DNA from: Bacillota bacterium
GTDB taxonomy: Bacteria > Bacillota_C > Negativicutes > JAEYSJ01
NCBI GenBank assembly: GCA_023434855.1
Contig: JAEYSJ010000050.1
Location: 1-33,771 of the forward strand
Direction of reading: 5' to 3'
Length of the DNA: 33,771 nt
Numbering within the stretch: position 1 is the first letter of the stretch; every line of letters starts with the position of its first letter. Under the pieces are notes generated by a model. That model ran no database searches, was not told the origin of the DNA, and saw only the letters and a list, made by a program, of their open reading frames with translations. A program made the translations under genes and the position numbers. This document shows positions 15,787 to 23,884 of this stretch, piece after piece.

Positions 15787-15903
15787 TATATTCCTATTAA
15801 GTGAAAACCTTTGACATAAAAATAGCAAATTTGTTCAGATACAACCCGTCATTAATGCTAAAATGTCAGAAATCTAAGACTTTTTGTTGAACCGAAAAAT
15901 AAA

Positions 15904-15932
15904 TTTACCTTTATTTGACTTGCAGTTATAAT
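15904..15932 (+). promoter_or_regulatory. Promoter of the DUF815 ATPase gene
   Basis: TTTACC (15904-15909), 17 nt, perfect TATAAT (15927-15932). Transcription would start near 15939, which is too close to the ATG at 15945 for a leader and favours the downstream GTG 15969. Confidence 0.65.
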
Positions 15933-15968
15933 TAAGAGTAAGTTATGATTACAGGTGGTGCTTTAATA

Positions 15969-17210
15969 GTGACAAATAGGGATAAAGAACTAAACCAGTT
16001 ACTGATTTACCGGAATATTTTGCAGGACGAGCTGGTGCAAAAACTATATTGCGCCATATCGACAGGAGAATGGAATGAATCTTGTTATGAAATCTCCAGT
16101 GAACTTATTAACCAGGCTGAACGCTTAGGGTTGTCAGGCAATCTGGTGAAGAGTTATCTTGTTTATCTAATTGCACGTGATGAAAATATTTTCAGTATGA
16201 CTGCTGAAAAAAACGGGGAACAAATCGGCAAGAGTCTTTATCAGGCGGCCTTGAATGATATCATTGTTCTAAAAAGTTTTATCAAAAGCAATTGGACTCC
16301 GCTAGGAGAAATTGTTGCTGATTTTACCCCAACCCGGCTAATGGATAACCAACATTTTAAAGCTTTATTGGATTATTTTGTGGACGCTGGTGACAGCCAT
16401 ACACCCAGCCAGATAGTAGACAGGCTTATTGCCCACTATGTGCAACAAGGCTGCGGTGAAATGGCCGGATATACCGCTTTTAGATGGAATGAGCAAAAAG
16501 GCGTTGCAGGTGTAGACCATCACGACCCTATTAAATTGGATGACATCATTGGATATTCGCGGCAAAAGGCTGTACTGATAAAAAATACCGCTGCCTTTAT
16601 CGCCGGTATGCCTGCCAATAATGTCCTGCTGGTCGGCGACAGAGGAACCGGAAAATCGTCCTCAATTAAGGCCCTTGTCAACCATTTCACTTCTCATGGA
16701 TTACGGCTGGTAGAAGTAGCTAAACATGAACTAAAACATCTTCCTGCTATTATGAATATCCTGCGCAATAAAGGAAAAAAGTTTATCATCTTCCTTGATG
16801 ATTTATCTTTTGAAGAATTTGAGGTAGAATATAAATATTTAAAGTCCATTATGGAAGGCGGAATAGAGTCCAAACCTGATAATGTGCTGATTTACGCAAC
16901 TTCCAACAGAAGGCATTTAATACGGGAAACCTGGGATGACCGCAGTGGCGGTTCAGAGGAAATTCACCGTTTTGATACAATAAATGAAAAAATTTCGCTT
17001 TCAGACCGTTTTGGTATCACCCTTACTTATGTATCACCCACTCAGGATGAATACCTGCAAATTGTCGAGGAACTGGCAAAAAGAAATAACATCCTATTGC
17101 TGCCTGAGCAGCTAAAATCCCAGGCTTTACAATGGGAGATGGCACACAGCGGACGCTCCGGCCGGATGGCAAAGCAATTAATTGCCCATCTCCGGGCCGG
17201 GCAAGTTTAA
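15969..17210 (+). CDS. DUF815 family AAA-like ATPase
   Basis: The protein has 413 residues. A helical N-terminal region of about 190 residues is followed by the ATPase domain. Walker A is GDRGTGKSS at 223-231, Walker B is FIIFLDDLSF, and then come YATSNRRHL (sensor-like), a DRF block and the C-terminal segment HSGRSGRMAKQL. This is the DUF815 pattern, a stand-alone P-loop ATPase of unknown partner. GTG 15969 is preferred, with AGGTGG about 9 nt upstream; ATG 15945 gives eight more residues but lies at the predicted transcription start. It is divergent from cobO and ends at a terminator shared with the convergent YhaM gene. Confidence 0.88.
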   Translation: MTNRDKELNQLLIYRNILQDELVQKLYCAISTGEWNESCYEISSELINQAERLGLSGNLVKSYLVYLIARDENIFSMTAEKNGEQIGKSLYQAALNDIIVLKSFIKSNWTPLGEIVADFTPTRLMDNQHFKALLDYFVDAGDSHTPSQIVDRLIAHYVQQGCGEMAGYTAFRWNEQKGVAGVDHHDPIKLDDIIGYSRQKAVLIKNTAAFIAGMPANNVLLVGDRGTGKSSSIKALVNHFTSHGLRLVEVAKHELKHLPAIMNILRNKGKKFIIFLDDLSFEEFEVEYKYLKSIMEGGIESKPDNVLIYATSNRRHLIRETWDDRSGGSEEIHRFDTINEKISLSDRFGITLTYVSPTQDEYLQIVEELAKRNNILLLPEQLKSQALQWEMAHSGRSGRMAKQLIAHLRAGQV

Positions 17211-17224
17211 TTTAATATTGTTGT

Positions 17225-17248
17225 GGCAGGCCAACTGGCCTGCCTTTT
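17225..17248. terminator. Bidirectional intrinsic terminator between convergent genes
   Basis: GGCAGGCCA (17225-17233) pairs with TGGCCTGCC (17236-17244) and runs into TTTT (17245-17248). It serves the plus-strand ATPase and perhaps the minus-strand nuclease gene. Confidence 0.85.
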
Positions 17249-17297
17249 CATTTAATCAACATTTATAGTTGTCGCCGAAGCTATCATCGGCTGTTTA

Positions 17298-18275
17298 TCA
17301 GCATCCCTCGTCCGTTTTACCACTACAGGTGGCTTTATATAATTTTCTGTTATGCAGTACCCAGATCTTATCTGACAGATTTCCCGATTGCGTATTGCTA
17401 AGTGCTTTTTGCATATCAAACATCCTGGCATCAATAATATCAAGATAGTGCAGTATTTCTCCTTCAGGAATCATTGGGCGTTTGGGACTGCCGAACTCCG
17501 GCTCGTAATGATGGGTAAGGATCATATGTTGAAGCAGCATTGACACTTCTTCATCGGCACCCACATCCCGGGCCGCCCGGTCAATCAATTTTATGCCCTG
17601 GATTATATGTCCTAATAATTCTCCCTCCAAAGTATAGTCTGCAACTATACCCAAATCACCGGCATCCATTTCATCGACCTTGGCGATATCATGTAAAATG
17701 ATACCGGCAAACAACAAGTCATGGTTTAAGCCCTGATAAATTTCCGATACTTTTTCACCCATAGCCAGCATGGTGGAAATATGATATAGAAGACCGGACC
17801 GTACGGCATGATGGTTTTGCTTAGCCGCCGGGTAGAGCAGCAGTTTATCTTTTTTTTCACTGACAATATGGTTAACGATGTTTTGCATATCGGAGTTTTT
17901 TATTTTGCTTATATACTGTAAAACTGTAGTATACATAAGTTCGGCTGGTTGGGGTGCTACCGGCACAAAATTACCAATATCCACACCGTCTGAAGAATTG
18001 ACCGGCCGTATCTTCTCGATACGAAGCTGTATCCGGCTCTGCCACTCTGCTACAGAGCCCTGTATCTTTACCAGCACATGTTTGGCATATGTTTCTTCAT
18101 CTTCCTGACTGCACTCCCATAATTTCGCATTAAGCTCACCAGTCCGGTCAGACAGCACAATATCTAAATATTTCTTTCCATTGTTCGATGTTTTACATTC
18201 CACAGATTTTATAAGAAAAAAATTCTGAACGATATCCCCTGGCTTCATCTGATTTATTTCTTTGTTATATGTCAT
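17298..18275 (-). CDS. yhaM: YhaM-type 3'-5' exoribonuclease (OB-fold plus HD domain)
   Basis: At 325 residues the protein matches the YhaM family. An N-terminal OB fold (about 1-95; GDIVQNFFLIKSVE, GELNAKLWE) is joined to an HD phosphohydrolase domain. The HD metal residues are visible in NHHAVRSGLLYHI, LHDIAKVDEM and HMILTHHYEPEFGSPKRP. YhaM enzymes trim the 3' ends of RNA (and single-stranded DNA) in Firmicutes. ATG 18275 is preceded by GGGAGAG. The last ~20 residues (LYKATCSGKTDEGC) are an unusual tail with two Cys. It is convergent with the DUF815 gene. Confidence 0.9.
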   Translation of the reverse strand: MTYNKEINQMKPGDIVQNFFLIKSVECKTSNNGKKYLDIVLSDRTGELNAKLWECSQEDEETYAKHVLVKIQGSVAEWQSRIQLRIEKIRPVNSSDGVDIGNFVPVAPQPAELMYTTVLQYISKIKNSDMQNIVNHIVSEKKDKLLLYPAAKQNHHAVRSGLLYHISTMLAMGEKVSEIYQGLNHDLLFAGIILHDIAKVDEMDAGDLGIVADYTLEGELLGHIIQGIKLIDRAARDVGADEEVSMLLQHMILTHHYEPEFGSPKRPMIPEGEILHYLDIIDARMFDMQKALSNTQSGNLSDKIWVLHNRKLYKATCSGKTDEGC

Positions 18276-18442
18276 GCTTGCTTCTCTCCCAAGTAGTTTT
18301 TTCTATGTATTCTAAATTAACCTGCCGACATCCTGCTATTGCCTAAGAAAAAGCAGGAATATGTCATATTCTGACACAATAAAAAAACGCCCAGCGTCTT
18401 TGCGTGTTTATTAGGCAATCACCACATTGTTAAAGACATTTC

Positions 18443-18577
18443 TAACCGCCAAGGTCGCCAAGAAAAACATTAATTTATTAATAAATGTTTAAATACTTGG
18501 CCTTTTAGGGATGTATTTCCTCGATTTAAGAATAATTATCTCACTATAAAAATATTCCTTGGCGTCCTTGGCGGTTA
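18443..18577. repeat. Interspersed inverted-repeat element, CGCCAAGG type
   Basis: The left arm (18443-18462) reads TAAC-CGCCAAGG-T-CGCCAAG. The right arm (18558-18577) is its complement with one mismatch in 20. The spacer is 95 nt and AT-rich. The element fills most of the 377-nt gap between the nuclease and GNAT genes (18276-18652), where I see no gene. The TAAC-octamer-N-octamer plan is the same as in the CACAGAGG elements at 1159 and 14447. Confidence 0.7.
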
Positions 18578-18652
18578 ATCGTTTTCTCCCGGTATTGCGA
18601 CTTATATAAAATAATCTCCTGGTTATATCATTTAATTGAATCCAAGCTGTCG

Positions 18653-19105
18653 TTAAGTTATATTTTTTTCTAAATATACTAAACTCAACTCACCCGTAAC
18701 GTATTTGCAGTCAAATATCTTATACCCCAATTTCTTATAAAAACAAATATTCTTCTCACTTCTATATCCGGTAAATATCTCGTATCTGTTACATTTCTTA
18801 CCAAACATAGCTTCCACTTCATTCATCAACTTCTTACCGATGCCCTGGTTTTGGTAGGACGGATGAACAATAAGCCTGCCTATCAAACAAGTGTTATTTT
18901 TTTCAAATGCTCTGACAGAACCCACAATTTGTCCATTAAGTAATTCTTTGAAAAAAACCTGATCATTAAAATCACTTATTAGTTCTTCCAGTGTTTGAAC
19001 AAGCGGGAGAATGTTATAATCGTTGTATATCCGGGCTTCGGTTATGAATGCTAACCTCTGCAATGACAGTATCTCTTCTGCATCGGTGATTGTTGCGATA
19101 GTCAT
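18653..19105 (-). CDS. GNAT family N-acetyltransferase
   Basis: The 150-residue protein has the GNAT fold in the normal order. Acetyl-CoA is bound by motif A, LIVHPSYQNQGIGKKLM (Q/G-x-x-G-x-G/A type loop QNQGIG). The C-terminal signature CFYKKLGYKIFD is also typical. The acceptor is unknown. ATG 19105 has an AAGGAGGTG Shine-Dalgarno. It stands alone, divergent from the MurNAc operon. Confidence 0.9.
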   Translation of the reverse strand: MTIATITDAEEILSLQRLAFITEARIYNDYNILPLVQTLEELISDFNDQVFFKELLNGQIVGSVRAFEKNNTCLIGRLIVHPSYQNQGIGKKLMNEVEAMFGKKCNRYEIFTGYRSEKNICFYKKLGYKIFDCKYVTGELSLVYLEKNIT

Positions 19106-19248
19106 AACTACACCTCCTTACTTATTAATTTAAGCACTCATGGTGATTAAAAGTTTGTTTACAGGTATTCGTATAAAACAGCAGCACATACTAATGGCAG
19201 TCACTCCTTGTATGAAATGCTTGCTCTACGTTTAGTAGATAAATAGTC

Positions 19249-19277
19249 TGTACACACTGCAAATGAAATGTTATAAT
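19249..19277 (+). promoter_or_regulatory. Putative promoter of the MurNAc operon
   Basis: TGTACA (19249-19254), 17 nt, perfect TATAAT (19272-19277), about 130 nt upstream of murP. I see no convincing cre site or MurR operator. Confidence 0.5.
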
Positions 19278-19407
19278 TTCCCTGAATTATATTCAGTTAG
19301 TGTTTTTAATACGACAGAACTTACCAATATCAATCCTTACAGCAAATACCAGCTGTGCAAGTGAGTCCTGGAAACACCTTGACAGTAGCATAACAGGAGG
19401 TCAAAAA

Positions 19408-20808
19408 ATGTCCAAAGAAAGAGACCTGGCAGCCCAGATTGTCAATGCTGCCGGCGGCAAGGAAAACATTGCCGGTGCAACCCACTGCATGACCAGATTA
19501 CGACTGACAGTTGCTGATATGGAAAAAGCCAATATAGTACAACTGAAAAAATTGCCAGGAGTATTGGGAGTTGCTGAACAAGCCGGCCAATTGCAGGTAA
19601 TCCTGGGCCCAGGCGTTGTTAATAAAGTGGCTGGCGAAGTAAGCGGCCTGCTTGGGATAGGCATGGGCGAAGTTACTGATTTAAAAACCGCTTATGCAGA
19701 TAAAAATCGCACACCATTTAAACTATTCCTGCGAAAACTGGCTAGCATTTTTGTACCTCTCATTCCGGCAATTGTCGCATCAGGTATGGTAGCAGGCCTG
19801 ACCAATATCGCCACTCGCTTAGGCGCAGACCCCCAGGGGACATTTATTGCCATCCTAAACGTCATTGGCTGGGGCCTATTCTCTTATCTGGGCATTTTTG
19901 TCGGCATAAACACCGCCAAGGAATTTGGCGGCACACCAGCGTTGGGCGGCCTGGCCGGCGTGTTGATTATAAACCCGGCCATTTCCACGATAAATATAAA
20001 TCTGCTGCCCCTGGTAAATGCTTTGGATAAATACTTTCCTGGTAACATTTTCACGATAAATATAAATCAGCTGCCACTGGTTCCCGGAAGAGGCGGCATT
20101 ATTGGGGTATTACTGACTGCCTGGTTCATGAGCATGCTGGAAAAACAGCTGCGTAAATTTGTACCGAACATAGTAGATATTATTATCACGCCAACCCTTG
20201 CATTGCTAATTACCGGCTTCGCCACATATTATGTCTTGCAGCCGCTGGGCGGCGTGCTATCTGACGGCATTGTCGCCTTTTTTAAAAATCTCATTAATTT
20301 TGGCGGAATTTTTGCCGGCTTTATTCTGGCAGGAACATTCCTGCCTATAGTTATGACTGGCTTACATCAAGGCCTGACACCAATACATATGGAATTTTTG
20401 AATACCACGAAAGAAAATCCGTTGCTGCCCATTCTGGCCATGGGGGGCGCCGGACAAGTCGGTGCAGCTTTTGCCGTTTATCTCAAAACGAAAAATAAAA
20501 GGTTGAAAGAGATAACCAAGGGAGCCTTGCCGGTCGGCCTTTTGGGTATTGGCGAGCCGCTGATTTTCGGGGTAACCTTACCGCTGGGGCGCCCTTTTAT
20601 TACGGCCTGTATCGGGGCCGGCCTTGGCGGCGCATTTCAAGCAGCTATGCAGGTAAAAACCATTGCCCTTGGTGTGTCCGGACTGCCGCTGGCGTTTCTC
20701 GTCAAAACCGGCGGTATCGCCTATTACCTGTGTGGTCTGTTTATTGCCTATTTAGCAGGGTTTGCAATAACCTGGCTAGTAGGCTTTGATGATCCAAAAG
20801 ACGAGTAA
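19408..20808 (+). CDS. murP: PTS N-acetylmuramic acid transporter, EIIBC (MurP-like)
   Basis: This 466-residue protein is an EIIB domain followed by an EIIC domain. The phosphorylated Cys27 lies in GATHCMTRLRLTV. EIIC spans about residue 105 to the end, with ten or so membrane helices and the motifs LPIVMTGLHQGLTPIH and GIGEPLIFG. There is no EIIA domain, so a glucose-type EIIA must act in trans. It imports and phosphorylates a sugar, and the two downstream genes identify that sugar as MurNAc or a MurNAc disaccharide. ATG 19408 follows AGGAGGT; the longer frame to 19300 has no such signal. Residues ~192-224 contain a tandem duplication (STININLLPLV and FTININQLPLV). Confidence 0.88.
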   Translation: MSKERDLAAQIVNAAGGKENIAGATHCMTRLRLTVADMEKANIVQLKKLPGVLGVAEQAGQLQVILGPGVVNKVAGEVSGLLGIGMGEVTDLKTAYADKNRTPFKLFLRKLASIFVPLIPAIVASGMVAGLTNIATRLGADPQGTFIAILNVIGWGLFSYLGIFVGINTAKEFGGTPALGGLAGVLIINPAISTININLLPLVNALDKYFPGNIFTININQLPLVPGRGGIIGVLLTAWFMSMLEKQLRKFVPNIVDIIITPTLALLITGFATYYVLQPLGGVLSDGIVAFFKNLINFGGIFAGFILAGTFLPIVMTGLHQGLTPIHMEFLNTTKENPLLPILAMGGAGQVGAAFAVYLKTKNKRLKEITKGALPVGLLGIGEPLIFGVTLPLGRPFITACIGAGLGGAFQAAMQVKTIALGVSGLPLAFLVKTGGIAYYLCGLFIAYLAGFAITWLVGFDDPKDE

Positions 20809-20847
20809 ATATGAGTAATATATAATTAACAAGGAGGTGGCAGATTC

Positions 20848-21930
20848 ATGACTTGGGAAAAGGGCATTTCCGCTTATACCGGCTTAGGCTATACAGTTGA
20901 AGATAACCGGGATTATCTTCACATTTCCCGGAAATATGGTTACTCCCGGCTTTTTACCTCACTGCATATACCTGAGGCCGATCAACAGGCGGTGGTGCAG
21001 GAATTTCTCTATTTAACCGCCTACGCCAAGCGGTTAGGCTTTCAGGTCACTGCCGACATCTCACCCAAAGCCTTCAGCTTGCTGGAAATTGCGCCTGATG
21101 ACACCGTTGCATTACTTAGTCTGGGTATTGACACTGTTCGGCTGGATTTTGGGTTTACCCCCGAGGAAATAGCAGCCTTTACACAAAAATCCGACATTAC
21201 TGTTGAGATAAATGCCAGCTCGATAGACCGGAAAAATCTCGAAAAAATTATAGCGGCAGGAGCTGATGTCTCCCGCTTACGAGCGTGCCATAATTTCTAC
21301 CCACGTCCGGAAACCGGCCTGTCGTACGACCTGTTTGCTGAACGGTCATCCATGCTGCGGGATTTCGGTATAACCGTCACAGCCTTTATTCCTTCACGCC
21401 ACAACCCCCGCGGACCAATCTTTGCCGGACTGCCAACGCTGGAGCAGCATCGCCATGCTAACCCGGTAATTGCGGCTAAGCATCTGTTAATAAGCGGACT
21501 GGTTGATGGCATAAGCTTTGGTGACCCGCATGCTCCGGAGTCGGAACTGGCAGCAGTAGCCGCCCTTGACGCAAAATGCTTTGAACTGGAAGTTGAATTT
21601 GTTCCTGATATAAGCCAGGTTGAACGTTCTATCCTGCTGGCTCGGCATACCAACCGGACTGACCCCGGTGAACATGTTATCCGCTCCCAGGAAGCTCGAA
21701 CCTTATGCCGCGGCAATGTTCCTGCCCGGGGAGCCCTTGACCGTCCCCGTGGCGCCGTAACCATTGATAATGCAGGTTATCTGCGTTATATGGGAGAGTT
21801 GCAAATAGTATGCCGCAGTCTTCCGTCCGACGAACGGGTGAACGTAGTTGCACAAATAGTACCCCAGGAGTTGTTTTTACTGGACTATATCCGACCCGGC
21901 TGTCTATTCCGTTTTAAGGAGGCACGCTGA
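20848..21930 (+). CDS. mupG: 6-phospho-N-acetylmuramidase (DUF871, MupG-like)
   Basis: This 360-residue protein has the DUF871 layout: a TIM-barrel N-terminal domain of about 240 residues with GISAYTGLGY at its start, SRLFTSLHIPE, ADISPKAF, LRLDFGF-like (VRLDFGF) and HNFYPRPETGLSY, then a small C-terminal cyclophilin-like domain. The Staphylococcus aureus member MupG cleaves MurNAc-6-phosphate-GlcNAc made during cell-wall disaccharide uptake. The same role fits its place between murP and murQ. ATG 20848 has AAGGAGGTGG upstream. Its TGA stop overlaps the ATG of murQ by one base (TGATG), so translation is probably coupled. Confidence 0.9.
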   Translation: MTWEKGISAYTGLGYTVEDNRDYLHISRKYGYSRLFTSLHIPEADQQAVVQEFLYLTAYAKRLGFQVTADISPKAFSLLEIAPDDTVALLSLGIDTVRLDFGFTPEEIAAFTQKSDITVEINASSIDRKNLEKIIAAGADVSRLRACHNFYPRPETGLSYDLFAERSSMLRDFGITVTAFIPSRHNPRGPIFAGLPTLEQHRHANPVIAAKHLLISGLVDGISFGDPHAPESELAAVAALDAKCFELEVEFVPDISQVERSILLARHTNRTDPGEHVIRSQEARTLCRGNVPARGALDRPRGAVTIDNAGYLRYMGELQIVCRSLPSDERVNVVAQIVPQELFLLDYIRPGCLFRFKEAR

Positions 21931-22838
21931 TGGACCTGGAAAAACTGTTGACCGAAGGCCGCAACCCCGCCTCTATCGGCATCGACCAGTTATCAACCCT
22001 CGATATAATAAAATGCATTAATGATGAAGACCAAAAAGTGGCGGCAGCCGTCCGCCAGGCTTTGCCACAAATTGCCCAGGCGGTGGAATGGACGGTGGAC
22101 AGCCTTAAGACCGGTGGCCGCCTTTTTTACCTGGGAGCAGGGACCAGCGGACGTCTCGGTATCCTGGACGCTTCAGAATGCCCGCCTACTTACGGAACCT
22201 CGCCGGAAATGGTCCAGGGCCTGATTGCCGGTGGCGAAACAGCAGTCTTCCAAGCGGTGGAAGGAGCTGAAGACTCCCGTGCATTAGGAGAGGAAGATTT
22301 GCAACAAAAAGGACTGACCGCCAGGGATACCGTAGTCGGCATAGCCGCGAGCGGCCGTACACCATATGTTATCGGTGGCTTGCACTATGCCAGAGCCATC
22401 GGATGCAAGACTGTTGCCATTAGTTGTACCAGCCAGCCGGAAACCGGCCAGATAGCCGACTTATCCATCGAAATACTGGTCGGCCCGGAAGTAGTAACCG
22501 GCTCCACCCGAATGAAAGCCGGCACAGCGCAAAAAATGGCACTTAACATGCTCACAACAGCTGCCATGATCCGGCTAGGGAAAGTATACAGCAATCTGAT
22601 GGTAGATGTACAAGCCACTAACAACAAACTGAAAGAACGAGCTAAACGTATCGTTTGCATGGCCACCGGCGTCAGTAAAGAACAAGCCGAACAAACGCTG
22701 GCAGAAGCGAAGGGTTCCGCTAAAATTGCTATTACCATCTTGTTAGCCGGAGTGCCATTGAGACAAGCCACAGAACTGCTAAGCGCAGCAGGCGGAAACA
22801 TAGCCCAGGCGCTAGCCTTGGCGCGGCGCAGTAATTAG
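21930..22838 (+). CDS. murQ: N-acetylmuramic acid 6-phosphate etherase (MurQ)
   Basis: The 302-residue enzyme removes the lactyl ether from MurNAc-6-phosphate to give GlcNAc-6-phosphate and D-lactate. A SIS domain starts at GAGTSGRLGILDASECPP (70-87). The catalytic glutamates known in E. coli MurQ are at the same numbers here: Glu83 (ASECPP) and Glu114 (EGAED). The signature GSTRMKAGTAQKM is also present. It completes the murP-mupG-murQ operon. No MurR-type regulator is adjacent. Its 3' end overlaps the convergent lipid-kinase gene by 4 nt. Confidence 0.96.
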   Translation: MDLEKLLTEGRNPASIGIDQLSTLDIIKCINDEDQKVAAAVRQALPQIAQAVEWTVDSLKTGGRLFYLGAGTSGRLGILDASECPPTYGTSPEMVQGLIAGGETAVFQAVEGAEDSRALGEEDLQQKGLTARDTVVGIAASGRTPYVIGGLHYARAIGCKTVAISCTSQPETGQIADLSIEILVGPEVVTGSTRMKAGTAQKMALNMLTTAAMIRLGKVYSNLMVDVQATNNKLKERAKRIVCMATGVSKEQAEQTLAEAKGSAKIAITILLAGVPLRQATELLSAAGGNIAQALALARRSN

Positions 22839-23740
22839 GGTTGGTTTTCACTGCTGAGGATACGAATCGGCATATCCCCCCCACTAATTCGAACAGGCAA
22901 AGCAACGGCAATATCCCCATCCACCTGAACTTCCCGCTTTTCAGAGCCACTGACTGTTGCCCTTTTGCCGCCTACGATTATCACGTGTTTGTGCTTATCC
23001 AGCCTGCTGCATAACAAATATAGGATATAAGTGAATAAGTCCCATCTGCTGCTCCCTGTAAAAATACACAGATAGACCTGCTGATCAGTAAGAGCCGCTG
23101 ATGCCACCGCGGCAAAACGCCCGGCATAGTAATGGCTGTTCACAGCAATTACCGCTGCCGCGTGATATCTGGTGCCATCTACAGAGATATCATATCGCTC
23201 CCGCCACTTTCCCGCCAGTAAACGGCAAGCTTGATAAATGTATGCCAATTTGGAAAACTTCCGTTTGCAGCAGGATGAAACATTATTGACAATAAAGGCA
23301 TCGAACCCTATACCGACTGAAGTAAGGAAATACCGGCCATTTACCTTTGCCGGCCAAATTACCCGTTCTTTTTCACTGTCTATAAGCCTGGTGAAGGAAG
23401 CAGGTGCGTCAGTCACTCCTAACTCCTTGGCCACCAAATTAACCGTCCCCGAAGGAAAAATCGCCAGCAACGGAATTACACCTTTATGTTTCCGTTTGAA
23501 AACAACAATGCCATTTACCACTTCATTCAACGTGCCGTCACCGCCGGCCACGATCAGTAAATCAGCCTGTTCCTTACATGCTTTTAGCGCCAAATGTTCG
23601 GCATGACCAGAGTAAAGTGTATCATGCACCACCAGACGTTTTTTTCCAGTGGCGAGGATTTCCAACATTTGATTTACATGTTTCAACGATTTCCAACCGG
23701 CTACCGGATTACGAATTACCCAAATATGATTAAAATTCAT
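22835..23740 (-). CDS. Diacylglycerol kinase-like lipid kinase
   Basis: This 301-residue protein has the DAGK catalytic domain: an N-terminal IRNPVAG, the ATP-binding GGDGTLNEVVNG at ~66-77, and FPSGTVNLVAKELG. The C-terminal half is the beta-rich LCB5/YegS-type domain (QVDGD near 277). Such enzymes phosphorylate diacylglycerol or other membrane lipids on the cytoplasmic face. ATG 23740 lies in an AT-rich start region with AAAGGATG upstream. The gene runs convergently into murQ with overlapping stop codons and no terminator between them. It is divergent from the glycosyltransferase gene at 23885. Confidence 0.9.
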   Translation of the reverse strand: MNFNHIWVIRNPVAGWKSLKHVNQMLEILATGKKRLVVHDTLYSGHAEHLALKACKEQADLLIVAGGDGTLNEVVNGIVVFKRKHKGVIPLLAIFPSGTVNLVAKELGVTDAPASFTRLIDSEKERVIWPAKVNGRYFLTSVGIGFDAFIVNNVSSCCKRKFSKLAYIYQACRLLAGKWRERYDISVDGTRYHAAAVIAVNSHYYAGRFAAVASAALTDQQVYLCIFTGSSRWDLFTYILYLLCSRLDKHKHVIIVGGKRATVSGSEKREVQVDGDIAVALPVRISGGDMPIRILSSENQP

Positions 23741-23884
23741 TAATCGCTTTCATCCTTTTTAAGATTTATACTTTTTGTTTCGTTTTGAAGCAGTGCATCT
23801 CCTGCTTATCCGTTATCTATTACTACGCATTAAGAACAATAAAGAAGGTATCTAAATACCGACTTTAAGAAAGCAGGTTTTCTT

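Noticed and set aside
15787..15950. AdoCbl riboswitch upstream of cobO
   Set aside because: I could not find a B12-box-like segment, and the region is too short for the ~200-nt aptamer.
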